In this document: positions 17,699-24,983 of the stretch, in pieces
Position numbering within the stretch: the first letter of the stretch is position 1
Layout of the letters: each line of letters begins with the position of its first letter
Assembly: GCA_965217605.1 (NCBI GenBank)
Contig: CBDCJB010000004.1
Span: 372,001-436,000 of the forward strand
Length of the DNA: 64,000 nt
DNA from: JAYYZW01 sp965217605
GTDB lineage: Bacteria > Pseudomonadota > Gammaproteobacteria > Ga0077536
Direction: 5' to 3'
Made by a program: the position numbers and the translations under genes
Notes under the pieces: generated by a model
What the model was told of the DNA's origin: nothing
The model's database searches: none
What the model saw: only the letters and a program-made list of their open reading frames with translations

Positions 17699-18799
17699 TT
17701 AATCTGCTGACTTAGACTTGCGAGGTCCTAACCCCTTTTCCACGTGTAATGACTTTGCGCGATGTGCCCACTGCTGACGAGCTAAGCGCTGCATGTCGTC
17801 CGCAACGTCGGCTTCATCGACGATTTCCACGCCCAATATCGTCTCGATGAGGTCTTCGCCGCTGACAAGGCCGTCCGTGCCGCCGAACTCGTCTACAACC
17901 AACACCAGATGCTGCTGTTCCCTGAGCAATGTCCGGAACAGATCTGAAAGCGATGTCGACGCCGGTACCGCGGTAAGATCGCGGCGAAGGTCCTCCAAGC
18001 GAGTGTCATGTCTATCTTGCGCCTGTGCCGTTAGCACATCGGATTTGAGAACAAAGCCGGTGACTTTGTCGATCGAGCCGTCATAAATCGGTAGACGCGA
18101 AACGGGCAGATTGGGGTTTGCATCGAGAAGTTTCGCGACGGTGAGTTCCTGCGGAAACGCGATCATCACCGTTCTAGGCGTCATGATGTCTTGCGCGGTT
18201 TTCGATTCTAGCGCGACCATATTCTTGACCACGCGCGTCTCTTCATCAGGCATCTCGCCGCTCTCGGAACTCAAACCCGCCATCGCGGCCACTTCTTCTC
18301 GCGTCACAATCCCAGCCTCGCCTTCGCCGCCGATTGCACGCGTGATGTATTCCGAAAGCCAGACCAACGGCGCGAGCACAGTAATGAAGAAAGGCAGCAC
18401 ATTGGCGGTCGCCGGCGCTAGGGCACGCCAGTATCTCGCCCCAATAGTCTTGGGGATGATTTCGGAAGCGACAAGTATTGCAAGCGTCATTACAGCCGAA
18501 GCGACTCCAACGCCCACACTTCCCCATAATGAACCCGCCTGAGCGCCAACGCCTATCGCGCCGACAGTGTGAGCAATCGTGTTCAGAGAAAGGATTGCAG
18601 CGAGTGGGCGGTCGATGTTCGCTTTGGCCTGCTTGAGGAAACTGCCCGACCGCTCGCCACGCTCCTCCAGCGTGGCAATGTACGACGGGGTTACACTGAG
18701 AAGTACAGCCTCAGCGATGGAGCAAAGGAACGAGAGTCCCAGTGCGATGATGGCATAAAGGGCAAGCAGACCGTATCCACTGCCTAGCTCGACGTCCAC
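17699..18799 (-). CDS. CNNM/CorC-type membrane protein with CBS domains
   Basis: Inner-membrane protein of 366 residues. An N-terminal CNNM (DUF21) domain with about four membrane helices (residues 8-155, including SLNTIAHTVGAIGVGAQAG and SEIIPKTIGARYW) is followed by two CBS domains (TAQDIMTPRTVMIAF; VDEFGGTDGLVSGEDLIETI). Family members are linked to magnesium or cobalt efflux. The C-terminal transporter-associated domain of longer relatives is absent. It reads against the array direction. The stop lies 90 bp from attC remnant E, so it may be a cassette gene of unusual size. Confidence 0.85.
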   Translation of the reverse strand: MDVELGSGYGLLALYAIIALGLSFLCSIAEAVLLSVTPSYIATLEERGERSGSFLKQAKANIDRPLAAILSLNTIAHTVGAIGVGAQAGSLWGSVGVGVASAVMTLAILVASEIIPKTIGARYWRALAPATANVLPFFITVLAPLVWLSEYITRAIGGEGEAGIVTREEVAAMAGLSSESGEMPDEETRVVKNMVALESKTAQDIMTPRTVMIAFPQELTVAKLLDANPNLPVSRLPIYDGSIDKVTGFVLKSDVLTAQAQDRHDTRLEDLRRDLTAVPASTSLSDLFRTLLREQQHLVLVVDEFGGTDGLVSGEDLIETILGVEIVDEADVADDMQRLARQQWAHRAKSLHVEKGLGPRKSKSAD

Positions 18800-18920
18800 A
18801 GAAATCGAGGCTTATGTGACCCGTCCTCCTGGAAATGCATAGTAAGAATCATAACACCTTCGGTTAGCGACGCAAGAATCGTCAAAACGATTGAATTCGA
18901 GACCCAGTCCTGCTGCAAAA

Positions 18921-19366
18921 GGGGCTTATATACATGACTAGACAAGTCCCTATTTAGCTTCGCGGATCAGCAAGAAGCCCTCATAGATGAGCAAGGAAAC
19001 CGTAAACGGCACCATAACCAGCCACAAGGTTCCGCTCTCCAGTCCACTGCCTGCCATCTTCGCCAAGTAATTGTAGGCGTATAAATGAACCAGCGCCCCG
19101 ACCAGGACCGTTACTACGAGACGAGGCCATTCGGTTTCACCGCGCATGGAACCGAGGATTTTCTCCAAGAAAACGAGTACGAGGGCGACGACTGCGAAAG
19201 GGTCAATCCAATCAAATATGGGCTTGGCCGCTGCGGGATTGACGGCGTAGAAGAAATTGTTGAGCGTCAAAACGAAAGCTACGACGAGCATGAAGCATCC
19301 TTTTAGTGACCGCATATTTCAACCTCTCCAATTCTTCCGTTGTGTCTAGTCATGTATATAAGCCCC
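18921..19366 (-). mobile_element. MIC-like mobile unit, copy 1 (446 bp)
   Basis: Terminal inverted repeats of 24 bp at 18921-18944 and 19343-19366, beginning GGGGCTTATATACATGAC and identical at both ends. The 8-bp sequence CTGCAAAA flanks both ends (18913-18920 and 19367-19374). The only gene inside encodes a membrane protein. No transposase is present, so movement must depend on an enzyme supplied in trans. GGGG ends and 8-bp duplications are compatible with the IS1595 family (inference). Confidence 0.88.
18950..19315 (-). CDS. Passenger membrane protein of the mobile unit (copy 1)
   Basis: Unrecognised protein of 121 residues with four predicted membrane helices: about 8-26 (MLVVAFVLTLNNFFYAV), 37-55 (DPFAVVALVLVFLEKIL), 65-83 (RLVVTVLVGALVHLYAY) and 97-116 (LWLVMVPFTVSLLIYEGFLL). 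The basic start (MRSLKG) suggests an N-in topology. AGAGG lies about eight bases upstream of the ATG. The gene fills the 446-bp element almost completely. Function is unknown; its transport as sole cargo suggests it benefits the host or the element. Confidence 0.75.
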   Translation of the reverse strand: MRSLKGCFMLVVAFVLTLNNFFYAVNPAAAKPIFDWIDPFAVVALVLVFLEKILGSMRGETEWPRLVVTVLVGALVHLYAYNYLAKMAGSGLESGTLWLVMVPFTVSLLIYEGFLLIREAK

Positions 19367-19473
19367 CTGCAAAACTATGTGCGTGACCCACCTTTGTGTC
19401 TGTAGGACGACTATCGCTGTTTCCTTATGTCTCAGATGGGTCGAAAACGATCCCCCAGAGAAACCTCCATGTC

Positions 19474-19559
19474 GCCTAACGCAAAGCTAACCGGCGTTTC
19501 ACAATGGGCTTTCTTGGGTCGAAAATGCAACGCCGGCACAAGAAAGCCCATTGTGAAAC
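19474..19559 (+). other. attC site F, cut by IS3 copy 3
   Basis: Left core GCCTAAC at 19474-19480, then GCAAAGCTAACCGGCG, hairpin arms TTTCACAATGGGCTTTCTTG and CAAGAAAGCCCATTGTGAAA. The right part expected next (CGTCCGGCTCAACGCCTTGT and core) is missing. IS3 begins at 19560. The site is not resumed on the other side of the IS. Confidence 0.75.
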
Positions 19560-19868
19560 TGGAGTTGACCCGCTTTCGTGGATACCTGACCCTTTTAGAA
19601 GGAGGATTCCACGATGCCCACAACACGAACTGCCTATCCACCGGCCTTCCGGCAACCGATGATCGAACGGGTACGGGCGGGCCGCAGCCCGGAAGACCTG
19701 GCACGCGAGTTTGAGCCGACCGCACAGACCGTACGCAACGGGGTCGCGCAGGCCGACCGTGATGAAGGTCGCCGCAACGACGGTCTGACCACTGCCGAAC
19801 GCGAAGAACTGCGGCGTCTGCGTCGGGAGAATCGGCGGCTACGTGAGGAACGGGAGATCCTTTCAAAA

Positions 19869-20314
19869 GGGGCTTATATACATGACTAGACAAGTCCCTA
19901 TTTAGCTTCGCGGATCAGCAAGAAGCCCTCATAGATGAGCAAGGAAACCGTAAACGGCACCATAACCAGCCACAAGGTTCCGCTCTCCAGTCCACTGCCT
20001 GCCATCTTCGCCAAGTAATTGTAGGCGTATAAATGAACCAGCGCCCCGACCAGGACCGTTACTACGAGACGAGGCCATTCGGTTTCACCGCGCATGGAAC
20101 CGAGGATTTTCTCCAAGAAAACGAGTACGAGGGCGACGACTGCGAAAGGGTCAATCCAATCAAATATGGGCTTGGCCGCTGCGGGATTGACGGCGTAGAA
20201 GAAATTGTTGAGCGTCAAAACGAAAGCTACGACGAGCATGAAGCATCCTTTTAGTGACCGCATATTTCAACCTCTCCAATTCTTCCGTTGTGTCTAGTCA
20301 TGTATATAAGCCCC
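19869..20314 (-). mobile_element. MIC-like mobile unit, copy 2 (446 bp)
   Basis: Same length as copy 1 and apparently identical, with the same 24-bp terminal repeats (19869-19892 and 20291-20314). The flanking duplication is TTTCAAAA (19861-19868 and 20315-20322); the uninterrupted sister IS3 has one TTTCAAAA at 15180-15187. The two duplications share the form NTKCAAAA, which hints at a target preference. Confidence 0.92.
19898..20263 (-). CDS. Passenger membrane protein of the mobile unit (copy 2)
   Basis: Same 121-residue four-helix protein as the copy at 18950-19315, with no residue difference. Identity of the two copies shows the duplication is recent or under selection. It is inserted antisense to orfA of IS3. 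Nothing in the sequence resembles a transposase, a toxin with a known fold or a resistance pump of the SMR type. Confidence 0.75.
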   Translation of the reverse strand: MRSLKGCFMLVVAFVLTLNNFFYAVNPAAAKPIFDWIDPFAVVALVLVFLEKILGSMRGETEWPRLVVTVLVGALVHLYAYNYLAKMAGSGLESGTLWLVMVPFTVSLLIYEGFLLIREAK

Positions 20315-20372
20315 TTTCAAAAGCCACGGCCTGGTTCGCTCGGGAGACCGATTCGAGGAAATCTTCGCGTTC

Positions 20373-21221
20373 ATGAGCGTGAATCAGGCCACCTACCGGA
20401 TCGCGCCGATGTGCCGGCTACTCGGTGTCTCCCCGAGTGGCTACGACGCGTGTCGGACACGTGAACCCTCAGCGCGGTCGAAGCGCGACGCGCAACTCAA
20501 GGCACGTATCCAGGCCATCCACAGCTGGAGTCGAGGCACCTATGGGGCAGCGCGTATTCACGCCGAGCGCGCGGATGAGGGGACGCACGTGGGTCGCAAG
20601 CGCGTCGCCAGGCTGCTGCGTGAATGGGGTTTGGCCGGGGTGAGTCGACGCACAAGGACGCGCACGACACGCCGCGATCACGATGCCCGCCCGGCGCCGG
20701 ATCTGGTCGAGCGTCACTTCGTGGCTTCGCGGCCGGACGCACTGTGGGTTGCTGACGTGACCGACGTGCCGACGTGGGCGGGGTTCGTGTATCTGGCGGT
20801 TGTCGTCGATGCATTCAGTCGGCGCGTCGTAGGCGGGTCGATGGCGACGCATCTGCGCACTGAGCTCGTGCTCGAGGCGCTCAACATGGCGCTATGGCAG
20901 CGTCGACCGAAGAATGTGATCCATCACAGTGACCAGGGCTGCCAGTACACTTCGTTCGCCTTCGGCAAGCGCTGCCGGTTAATGGGTGTACAACCGTCGA
21001 TGGGATCGGTCGGCGATTGCTACGATAACGCGATGGCCGAGAGCTTCTTCGCGACGCTCGAATGCGAACTCATCGACCGCCACAGTTTCAAGACGCAGGC
21101 CGACGCGAAGATGGCGATCTTCGCGTTCATCGAAGGCGGGTACAACCCACACCGTCGTCACTCATCCCTCGGTCAGCAATCACCGCTAAACTATGAAAAT
21201 AATTATCAACAGGCTGCTTGA
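20373..21221 (+). CDS. IS3-family transposase OrfB (copy 3)
   Basis: Intact 282-residue DDE integrase domain, nearly the same as the copy at 15237-16085 (GGYNPHRR instead of GWYNPHRR near the C-terminus). The upstream orfA is disrupted, so an OrfAB fusion cannot be made from this copy. The protein alone is unlikely to transpose it. Confidence 0.9.
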   Translation: MSVNQATYRIAPMCRLLGVSPSGYDACRTREPSARSKRDAQLKARIQAIHSWSRGTYGAARIHAERADEGTHVGRKRVARLLREWGLAGVSRRTRTRTTRRDHDARPAPDLVERHFVASRPDALWVADVTDVPTWAGFVYLAVVVDAFSRRVVGGSMATHLRTELVLEALNMALWQRRPKNVIHHSDQGCQYTSFAFGKRCRLMGVQPSMGSVGDCYDNAMAESFFATLECELIDRHSFKTQADAKMAIFAFIEGGYNPHRRHSSLGQQSPLNYENNYQQAA

Positions 21222-21262
21222 AACCCAAGCGCCATACCGTCCACGGAAACGGGGCAACTCCA

Positions 21263-21424
21263 ACCTTCTCGTCGGCACAGCTCCGCAATGCTGGCTTCGC
21301 CACGCACGCCGTCCAGTACGATGCGTATTTTCTCCTCCGCACTGGTTTGCTTGCGCGTGTTGCGCTTGATGTCACGAATGATTTTTTCTGACGACGACGT
21401 TCGTCCTGTCGGTCTCTGTTTCAT
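21263..21424 (-). pseudogene. OrfA fragment of a different IS3-family element
   Basis: About 54 codons beginning MKQRPTGRTSSSEKIIRDIK and reading RKQTSAEEKIRIVLDGVRGE then SIAELCRREG, the conserved N-terminal helix-turn-helix of another IS3-group OrfA. It is cut by the right end of IS3 copy 3 at 21262. The outer end of this IS lies near 21425-21470 but its terminal repeat was not recognised. Confidence 0.75.
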
Positions 21425-21472
21425 CTCAACTCCTCAGGTTAGGATGAACAAAAACTCTCCCTTAAACCAGCG

Positions 21473-21742
21473 CTATATCTGTCCCATAGGCGCTGACGGC
21501 ATACAGTTCTTAAGTTTGATTCGATCCCAATCGGTGCATTTGATCTCTAAGATTGTGACGAAATCACCTAGCTCAGTAATCAATATATCGGGACGTCCTC
21601 GTTTTCCATGATCTGCTCGAAGTTTACTTAGTTGGATTGTGTCGTTACTCGAGACAAAGCCGTCCTCCGAGTGCTTTCGAAAGTCGGCGACAACCTCTTT
21701 TTCGAAATCCTTTCCTTTCTTTAGGCGCTCGGGTTCAGTCAT
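21473..21742 (-). CDS. PD-(D/E)XK nuclease-like cassette protein (C-terminus possibly truncated)
   Basis: Small protein of 89 residues. RPDILITE followed by VTILEIKCTDWD fits the PD...ExK signature of the restriction-endonuclease-like fold (Asp in RPD, then Glu and Lys in EIK). Similar modules occur in standalone restriction and repair nucleases. The stop lies beside the end of an IS3-type fragment, so the last residues (SAPMGQI) may not be native. It begins 22 bp from attC G and reads against the array direction. Confidence 0.5.
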   Translation of the reverse strand: MTEPERLKKGKDFEKEVVADFRKHSEDGFVSSNDTIQLSKLRADHGKRGRPDILITELGDFVTILEIKCTDWDRIKLKNCMPSAPMGQI

Positions 21743-21895
21743 AGCCTTACAAATTCAGGTGCAACCTAACGACCAAGTCTAAGGTATCCCCACGAATGTG
21801 AGGAGAAAAGTGATCTAAAACAGAGGGATAGCAGCGCATCGTGTTCTCTGATCCAATGATCGTTACCACACGTAACATCGGGCAGAGGAAACACG

Positions 21896-22155
21896 ATGCG
21901 CATACTCAAAGTATTACATAGAACCGTATTCGACTCAGTCCCTTCCATTCACCAAACCCGCGGCCGTGCATTGGCGGTAACCGTGGCGTCATTATTAGGT
22001 GGCGCCTTCCTTACCGTAACCGCGCTCGGACGCGGACTCGATAGCGCGGCACGAACCAAACACAACATCAAACGCGTCGACCGATTAGTCTCCAACCCGC
22101 ACCTACAACGTGAACGGCTCAGCCTCTACCGGGCCTTGTGTCATCGTCTCTGCCA
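21896..22155 (+). pseudogene. IS4 transposase 5' fragment (copy b)
   Basis: Encodes the first 87 residues (MRILKVLHRTVFDSV ... LYRALCHRLCQ) and then runs out of register into inverted copy c. No catalytic residues remain. Confidence 0.85.
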
Positions 22156-22157
22156 GT

Positions 22158-22922
22158 TCACTGGTGCCGTGTTTGGCCGGCGTGGATGACAGAGCGGTTG
22201 GCTTTGCGATGTTGCTTGCGCTTTTTGTAGAGATAGAGATGACACAGATAGGGTGATTTAGAGGACAGTTCAGCGGCGCCGAGATAACGAGGTTGAGTGC
22301 GCGCGCGATAGTATAGGTCTGTGGTTTTACGCCAGGTTTTACGTGATAGAAGCCGATAATTGATGACATTGCGCACGCGACCTATCCAATGCCATCCCAA
22401 CGCTTCGACGGCCTTGAACCAGGGTCCACGAAAGCCCGCATCAGTGACGATAATCGGGACGCAGTGTGCGGGCAGCAAGGTGCTCAATTCCAATAAGAAG
22501 CGCTGATGGGTACGCGGTTTGTTGTAGTGCTTTAAGGGATAGGCGGCTTCATACAGTGGGATAGCCCGCCCGTCGACGACCAGCGCTGCACGGATCAGCA
22601 TGATCCGTTGTTGTTGGATGATATCGGACCAGTCGATGATGATGACGGGTTGAGGGAGGTGTTGGCAGAGACGATGACACAAGGCCCGGTAGAGGCTGAG
22701 CCGTTCACGTTGTAGGTGCGGGTTGGAGACTAATCGGTCGACGCGTTTGATGTTGTGTTTGGTTCGTGCCGCGCTATCGAGTCCGCGTCCGAGCGCGGTT
22801 ACGGTAAGGAAGGCGCCACCTAATAATGACGCCACGGTTACCGCCAATGCACGGCCGCGGGTTTGGTGAATGGAAGGGACTGAGTCGAATACGGTTCTAT
22901 GTAATACTTTGAGTATGCGCAT
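22158..22922 (-). pseudogene. IS4 transposase 5' part (copy c)
   Basis: 254 codons from MRILKVLHRT to about KANRSVIH, then an altered end (AGQTRHQ). It holds IIDWSD and VTDAGFRGPW but lacks the C-terminal third with the catalytic Glu. At the position where copy d has TAG, this copy keeps TGG (ALGWHWIGR). Confidence 0.85.
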
Positions 22923-23052
22923 CGTGTTTCCTCTGCCCGATGTTACGTGTGGTAACGATCATTGGATCAGAGAACACGATGCGCTGCTATCTCTCTGTTT
23001 TAGATCACTTTTCTCCTCACATTCGTGGGGATACCTTAGCCTTGGTCGTTAG

Positions 23053-23589
23053 GTGCGTCTAAACGTCGTGGCGACGGAAGATAGAATTAGCGAAAAGTGG
23101 CCGTGGAATGGTGAATTTCTTCGTCTGTTCTTGCTCTTGCCTAGTGTCATAGGAATAACTGCGACAATCGCGACAATACCGTTTGCCGGCATTCACGCCT
23201 TATGGTTTCTCACTGCGATATTGGCCGGCGTCGCGTTTTACTACGTTTACGGAAACGTGGGACGTCGCGTTGAAGCTCTAAAAGCCGATTTCGTAACAGG
23301 TGACGCCGACATTGCTGAAGCACTTATCGTCATTGGCAAGATTCACTCACCCGGAATCGTAGTGCTGCATAACGGTCAACTAGAATTAGTGCCAATCGTC
23401 GGCACTCGTCAAACTATTTTCCTAGCTGAAACAAAATTAATTGGTGAAGGGCATTGGTTACCCGGGAAATATGTATGGGGAAAACGTGTGTTTACCTTCA
23501 GCGCGGCCATTCTTAATCCGTTGGCTTTCGCAGTTCCAGAGTCGGTTGGGTCTCGGTGGTCTGCGATACTTTATGCATCCAGGAACTAG
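23053..23589 (+). CDS. Cassette protein with two membrane helices, unknown function
   Basis: 178 residues from a GTG that abuts the attC G right core; a second GTG five codons later is possible. Two hydrophobic helices (about residues 24-46 and 48-66: LFLLLPSVIGITATIAT and ALWFLTAILAGVAFYYV) precede a soluble domain (SPGIVVLHNGQLELVPIVG) that resembles small PH-like or YcxB-like beta domains, but I cannot assign it. It reads in the array direction and is followed by attC H, a classic cassette layout. Confidence 0.6.
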   Translation: MRLNVVATEDRISEKWPWNGEFLRLFLLLPSVIGITATIATIPFAGIHALWFLTAILAGVAFYYVYGNVGRRVEALKADFVTGDADIAEALIVIGKIHSPGIVVLHNGQLELVPIVGTRQTIFLAETKLIGEGHWLPGKYVWGKRVFTFSAAILNPLAFAVPESVGSRWSAILYASRN

Positions 23590-23602
23590 GAACTTGGAGG
23601 CC

Positions 23603-23706
23603 ATAATGCACCTTTCAAGGCGCTACAGCCGATCCTTGACGGCGAACTCCTTGCGCCACCGCTCCAATCGCCCGCTGTCAAGGTCAGTTGAATTGGGTCG
23701 TTAGGT
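23603..23706 (+). other. attC site H (second attC subfamily)
   Basis: Stem TCCTTGACGGCG with CGCTGTCAAGG, internal block TTGCGCCACCGCTCCAATCG, and right core GTTAGGT at 23700-23706. The left core is degenerate. The same internal block occurs in site L (28630-28725). A further isolated GTTAGGC lies at 23753-23759 and may be the end of an adjacent, largely deleted site. Confidence 0.6.
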
Positions 23707-23810
23707 GTCCGAAATATTTTTGAAAAAGCCGAACCCTTGAAGCAAATAAACAGTTAGGCGCCGGTGGTATCTCGAACGTCCCAGAAGAAGATCGACCTCA
23801 GTGGGAAATA

Positions 23811-24089
23811 ATGGCGTTAAGGTGGGTCTACTTATTTCAAATGGCCCAATATCAGCGCCGAAAAGGAATGGTCGACGACGAATATTGGGAAGCGTGGGAT
23901 ACGGCTTGGATCGAGTTCATCTGCACGAATGTTGGGATCCGCGAGGCCTACGAGCTTAACGTCTCCGCTTGCACGCAACCTTTTCGTTCGTACACCGAAT
24001 CTTGCAGAACGCGATATAAGGGGGAAACAGCGTCTTTACTCGCCGGCGGTCGAACTGAATCGAAATTGCTGGAAGAAGATAGTGCTTAG
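23811..24089 (+). CDS. Small hypothetical cassette protein
   Basis: 92 residues, charged and rich in aromatics (MALRWVYLFQMAQYQRRKGM then DDEYWEAWDTAWIEFICTNV). No known domain. The frame is open upstream of the ATG for some codons (EEDRPQWEI), so the true start could be earlier. It lies between attC H and attC I in the array direction, which is the main support. The C-terminal 30 residues look unstructured. Confidence 0.45.
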   Translation: MALRWVYLFQMAQYQRRKGMVDDEYWEAWDTAWIEFICTNVGIREAYELNVSACTQPFRSYTESCRTRYKGETASLLAGGRTESKLLEEDSA

Positions 24090-24131
24090 ATTCAAGTTTC
24101 AAATGCAACCGCATCCCAATTTCGGATTTGC

Positions 24132-24228
24132 GCCTAACAAGCCGCTGAACCGAACTCCACAGCGGTCTTTCTTGGGCCGGGTGGCTATTTTCGTCCTAAG
24201 AAAACCCACTGCTAAACGCTGGTTAGCT
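24132..24228 (+). other. attC site I
   Basis: Left core GCCTAAC at 24132-24138, AAGCCGCTGAACC, arms CAGCGGTCTTTCTTGGGC and CCTAAGAAAACCCACTGCT, and right core GTTAGCT at 24222-24228. All attC parts are present. The next 350 bp (24229-24586) contain no gene that I can support. Confidence 0.75.
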
Positions 24229-24586
24229 TAGTCGATAGCTAGCCCCCCAATTCTAAATGAATGTGTCCGCTATCGACCGAAAACAACAATATGACTATTC
24301 GAATCAATAAATACATCCGTCCCGTTGTTTCAGAGCCCGGAAGGGGATCGGAGCGGCCTGACCGGAGCCGAGAGACAGTAGCGATCGCGGAAGGCGCGAT
24401 CTAAGATCCATAGTCCGAATTGGCAGACAAGCCGAGTCAGAGCTCGCGCGATTTCTTGTGATCGGTCGAGCGTGAGCGAGTTTAAGATCCATCGACTTCG
24501 CGCTCCTTATGCGACAGTAAAATTACCGTCCGCGGATGAAGAATGATATTCAAGCGTGGAGCGGATTCACTTGCGGAGGAATTCCG

Positions 24587-24955
24587 ATGAAAAAGAATGA
24601 ATATTTGAATGCCTATCTGAATAGTTGGGCCGGTTGCGACAAGGATCAACTCATGAGTTCGCTGGCCGAATCCTACGAAATGGACGATCCGGCGGCCGGA
24701 CGCATACCGAAACCCGATATGCCGGGCTATATGGACAGCTTCAAAGGCGCGATTAAAGAGATGCGCAGCGGCGATGACAGCTCACCCTTCATCGAGCTCA
24801 GCGAGAAGGTCGTCCGCGACGATGCCGACACTATGACAGCCATGATCTATTGGAAGGTGCCAGGCACGCCGATGGAAGGCGGCGGATGGATCAAGGTCGG
24901 TGGCGACGGCGTGCAATCGGAACGCTTGACCTACTACACGAAACCGGCGGAATAA
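24587..24955 (+). CDS. NTF2/SnoaL-like protein
   Basis: Small cone-shaped alpha+beta protein of 122 residues: MKKNEYLNAYLNSWAG, then a segment with PDMPGYMDSFKGAI, then strands VVRDDADTMTAMIYWKV and GGGWIKVGGDGVQSERLTYY. This order matches the SnoaL-like members of the NTF2 superfamily, which include isomerases, hydrolases and many proteins of unknown role. ATG 24587 is chosen because GGAGGA lies seven bases upstream. IS630 inserted 28 bp after its stop codon. Confidence 0.7.
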   Translation: MKKNEYLNAYLNSWAGCDKDQLMSSLAESYEMDDPAAGRIPKPDMPGYMDSFKGAIKEMRSGDDSSPFIELSEKVVRDDADTMTAMIYWKVPGTPMEGGGWIKVGGDGVQSERLTYYTKPAE

Positions 24956-24983
24956 CGCTGCGCCGAAATGCAAAGCCGAACTA

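Larger units (their letters stand above)
19614..20376 (+). pseudogene. IS3 OrfA disrupted by the mobile unit
   Basis: The frame is identical to OrfA of copy 2 up to EREILSK at 19868, where the 446-bp unit starts; translation then ends after GAYIHD. The remaining orfA codons (ATAWFARETD) resume at 20323. Removing 19869-20322 restores the gene exactly, which proves the boundaries and the TTTCAAAA duplication. Confidence 0.92.
19560..21262 (+). mobile_element. IS3-family element (copy 3) carrying the MIC insertion
   Basis: Same 1249-bp element as copy 2, expanded by 454 bp (446-bp mobile unit plus 8-bp duplication) within orfA. Terminal repeats are intact on both sides. The left flank is half of attC F; the right flank is a fragment of another IS. 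No matching target duplication is seen. Confidence 0.9.
21779..23039. mobile_element. IS4 fold-back: two partial copies head to head (b and c)
   Basis: Both outer ends are the left IS4 terminus (CTAAGGTATCCCCACGAAT). A 377-bp arm (21779-22155, plus) is repeated inverted at 22663-23039. Copy b is cut at 22155; copy c runs on the minus strand from 23039 to about 22157. Neither has the right terminus. Such structures arise by aberrant or adjacent transposition followed by inversion and deletion. Confidence 0.85.
21764..23054 (+). other. attC site G, split by the IS4 fold-back
   Basis: Left arm ACCTAACGACCAAG (21764-21777) and right arm CTTGGTCGTTAGGT (23041-23054) are perfect reverse complements and carry both core boxes. 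The 1261-bp IS4 structure lies between them and replaces the centre of the site. Whether central bases were lost cannot be told, because no complete sister of this attC type is present. Confidence 0.65.

Noticed and set aside
18921..20314. Interpretation of the two 446-bp units as a composite transposon or simple tandem duplication
   Set aside because: Each copy has its own different 8-bp duplication, and the second disrupts IS3 exactly, so they are independent insertions.
24304..24492. Minus-strand frame of 62 codons after attC I
   Set aside because: No domain, no start signal, compositionally like non-coding DNA.
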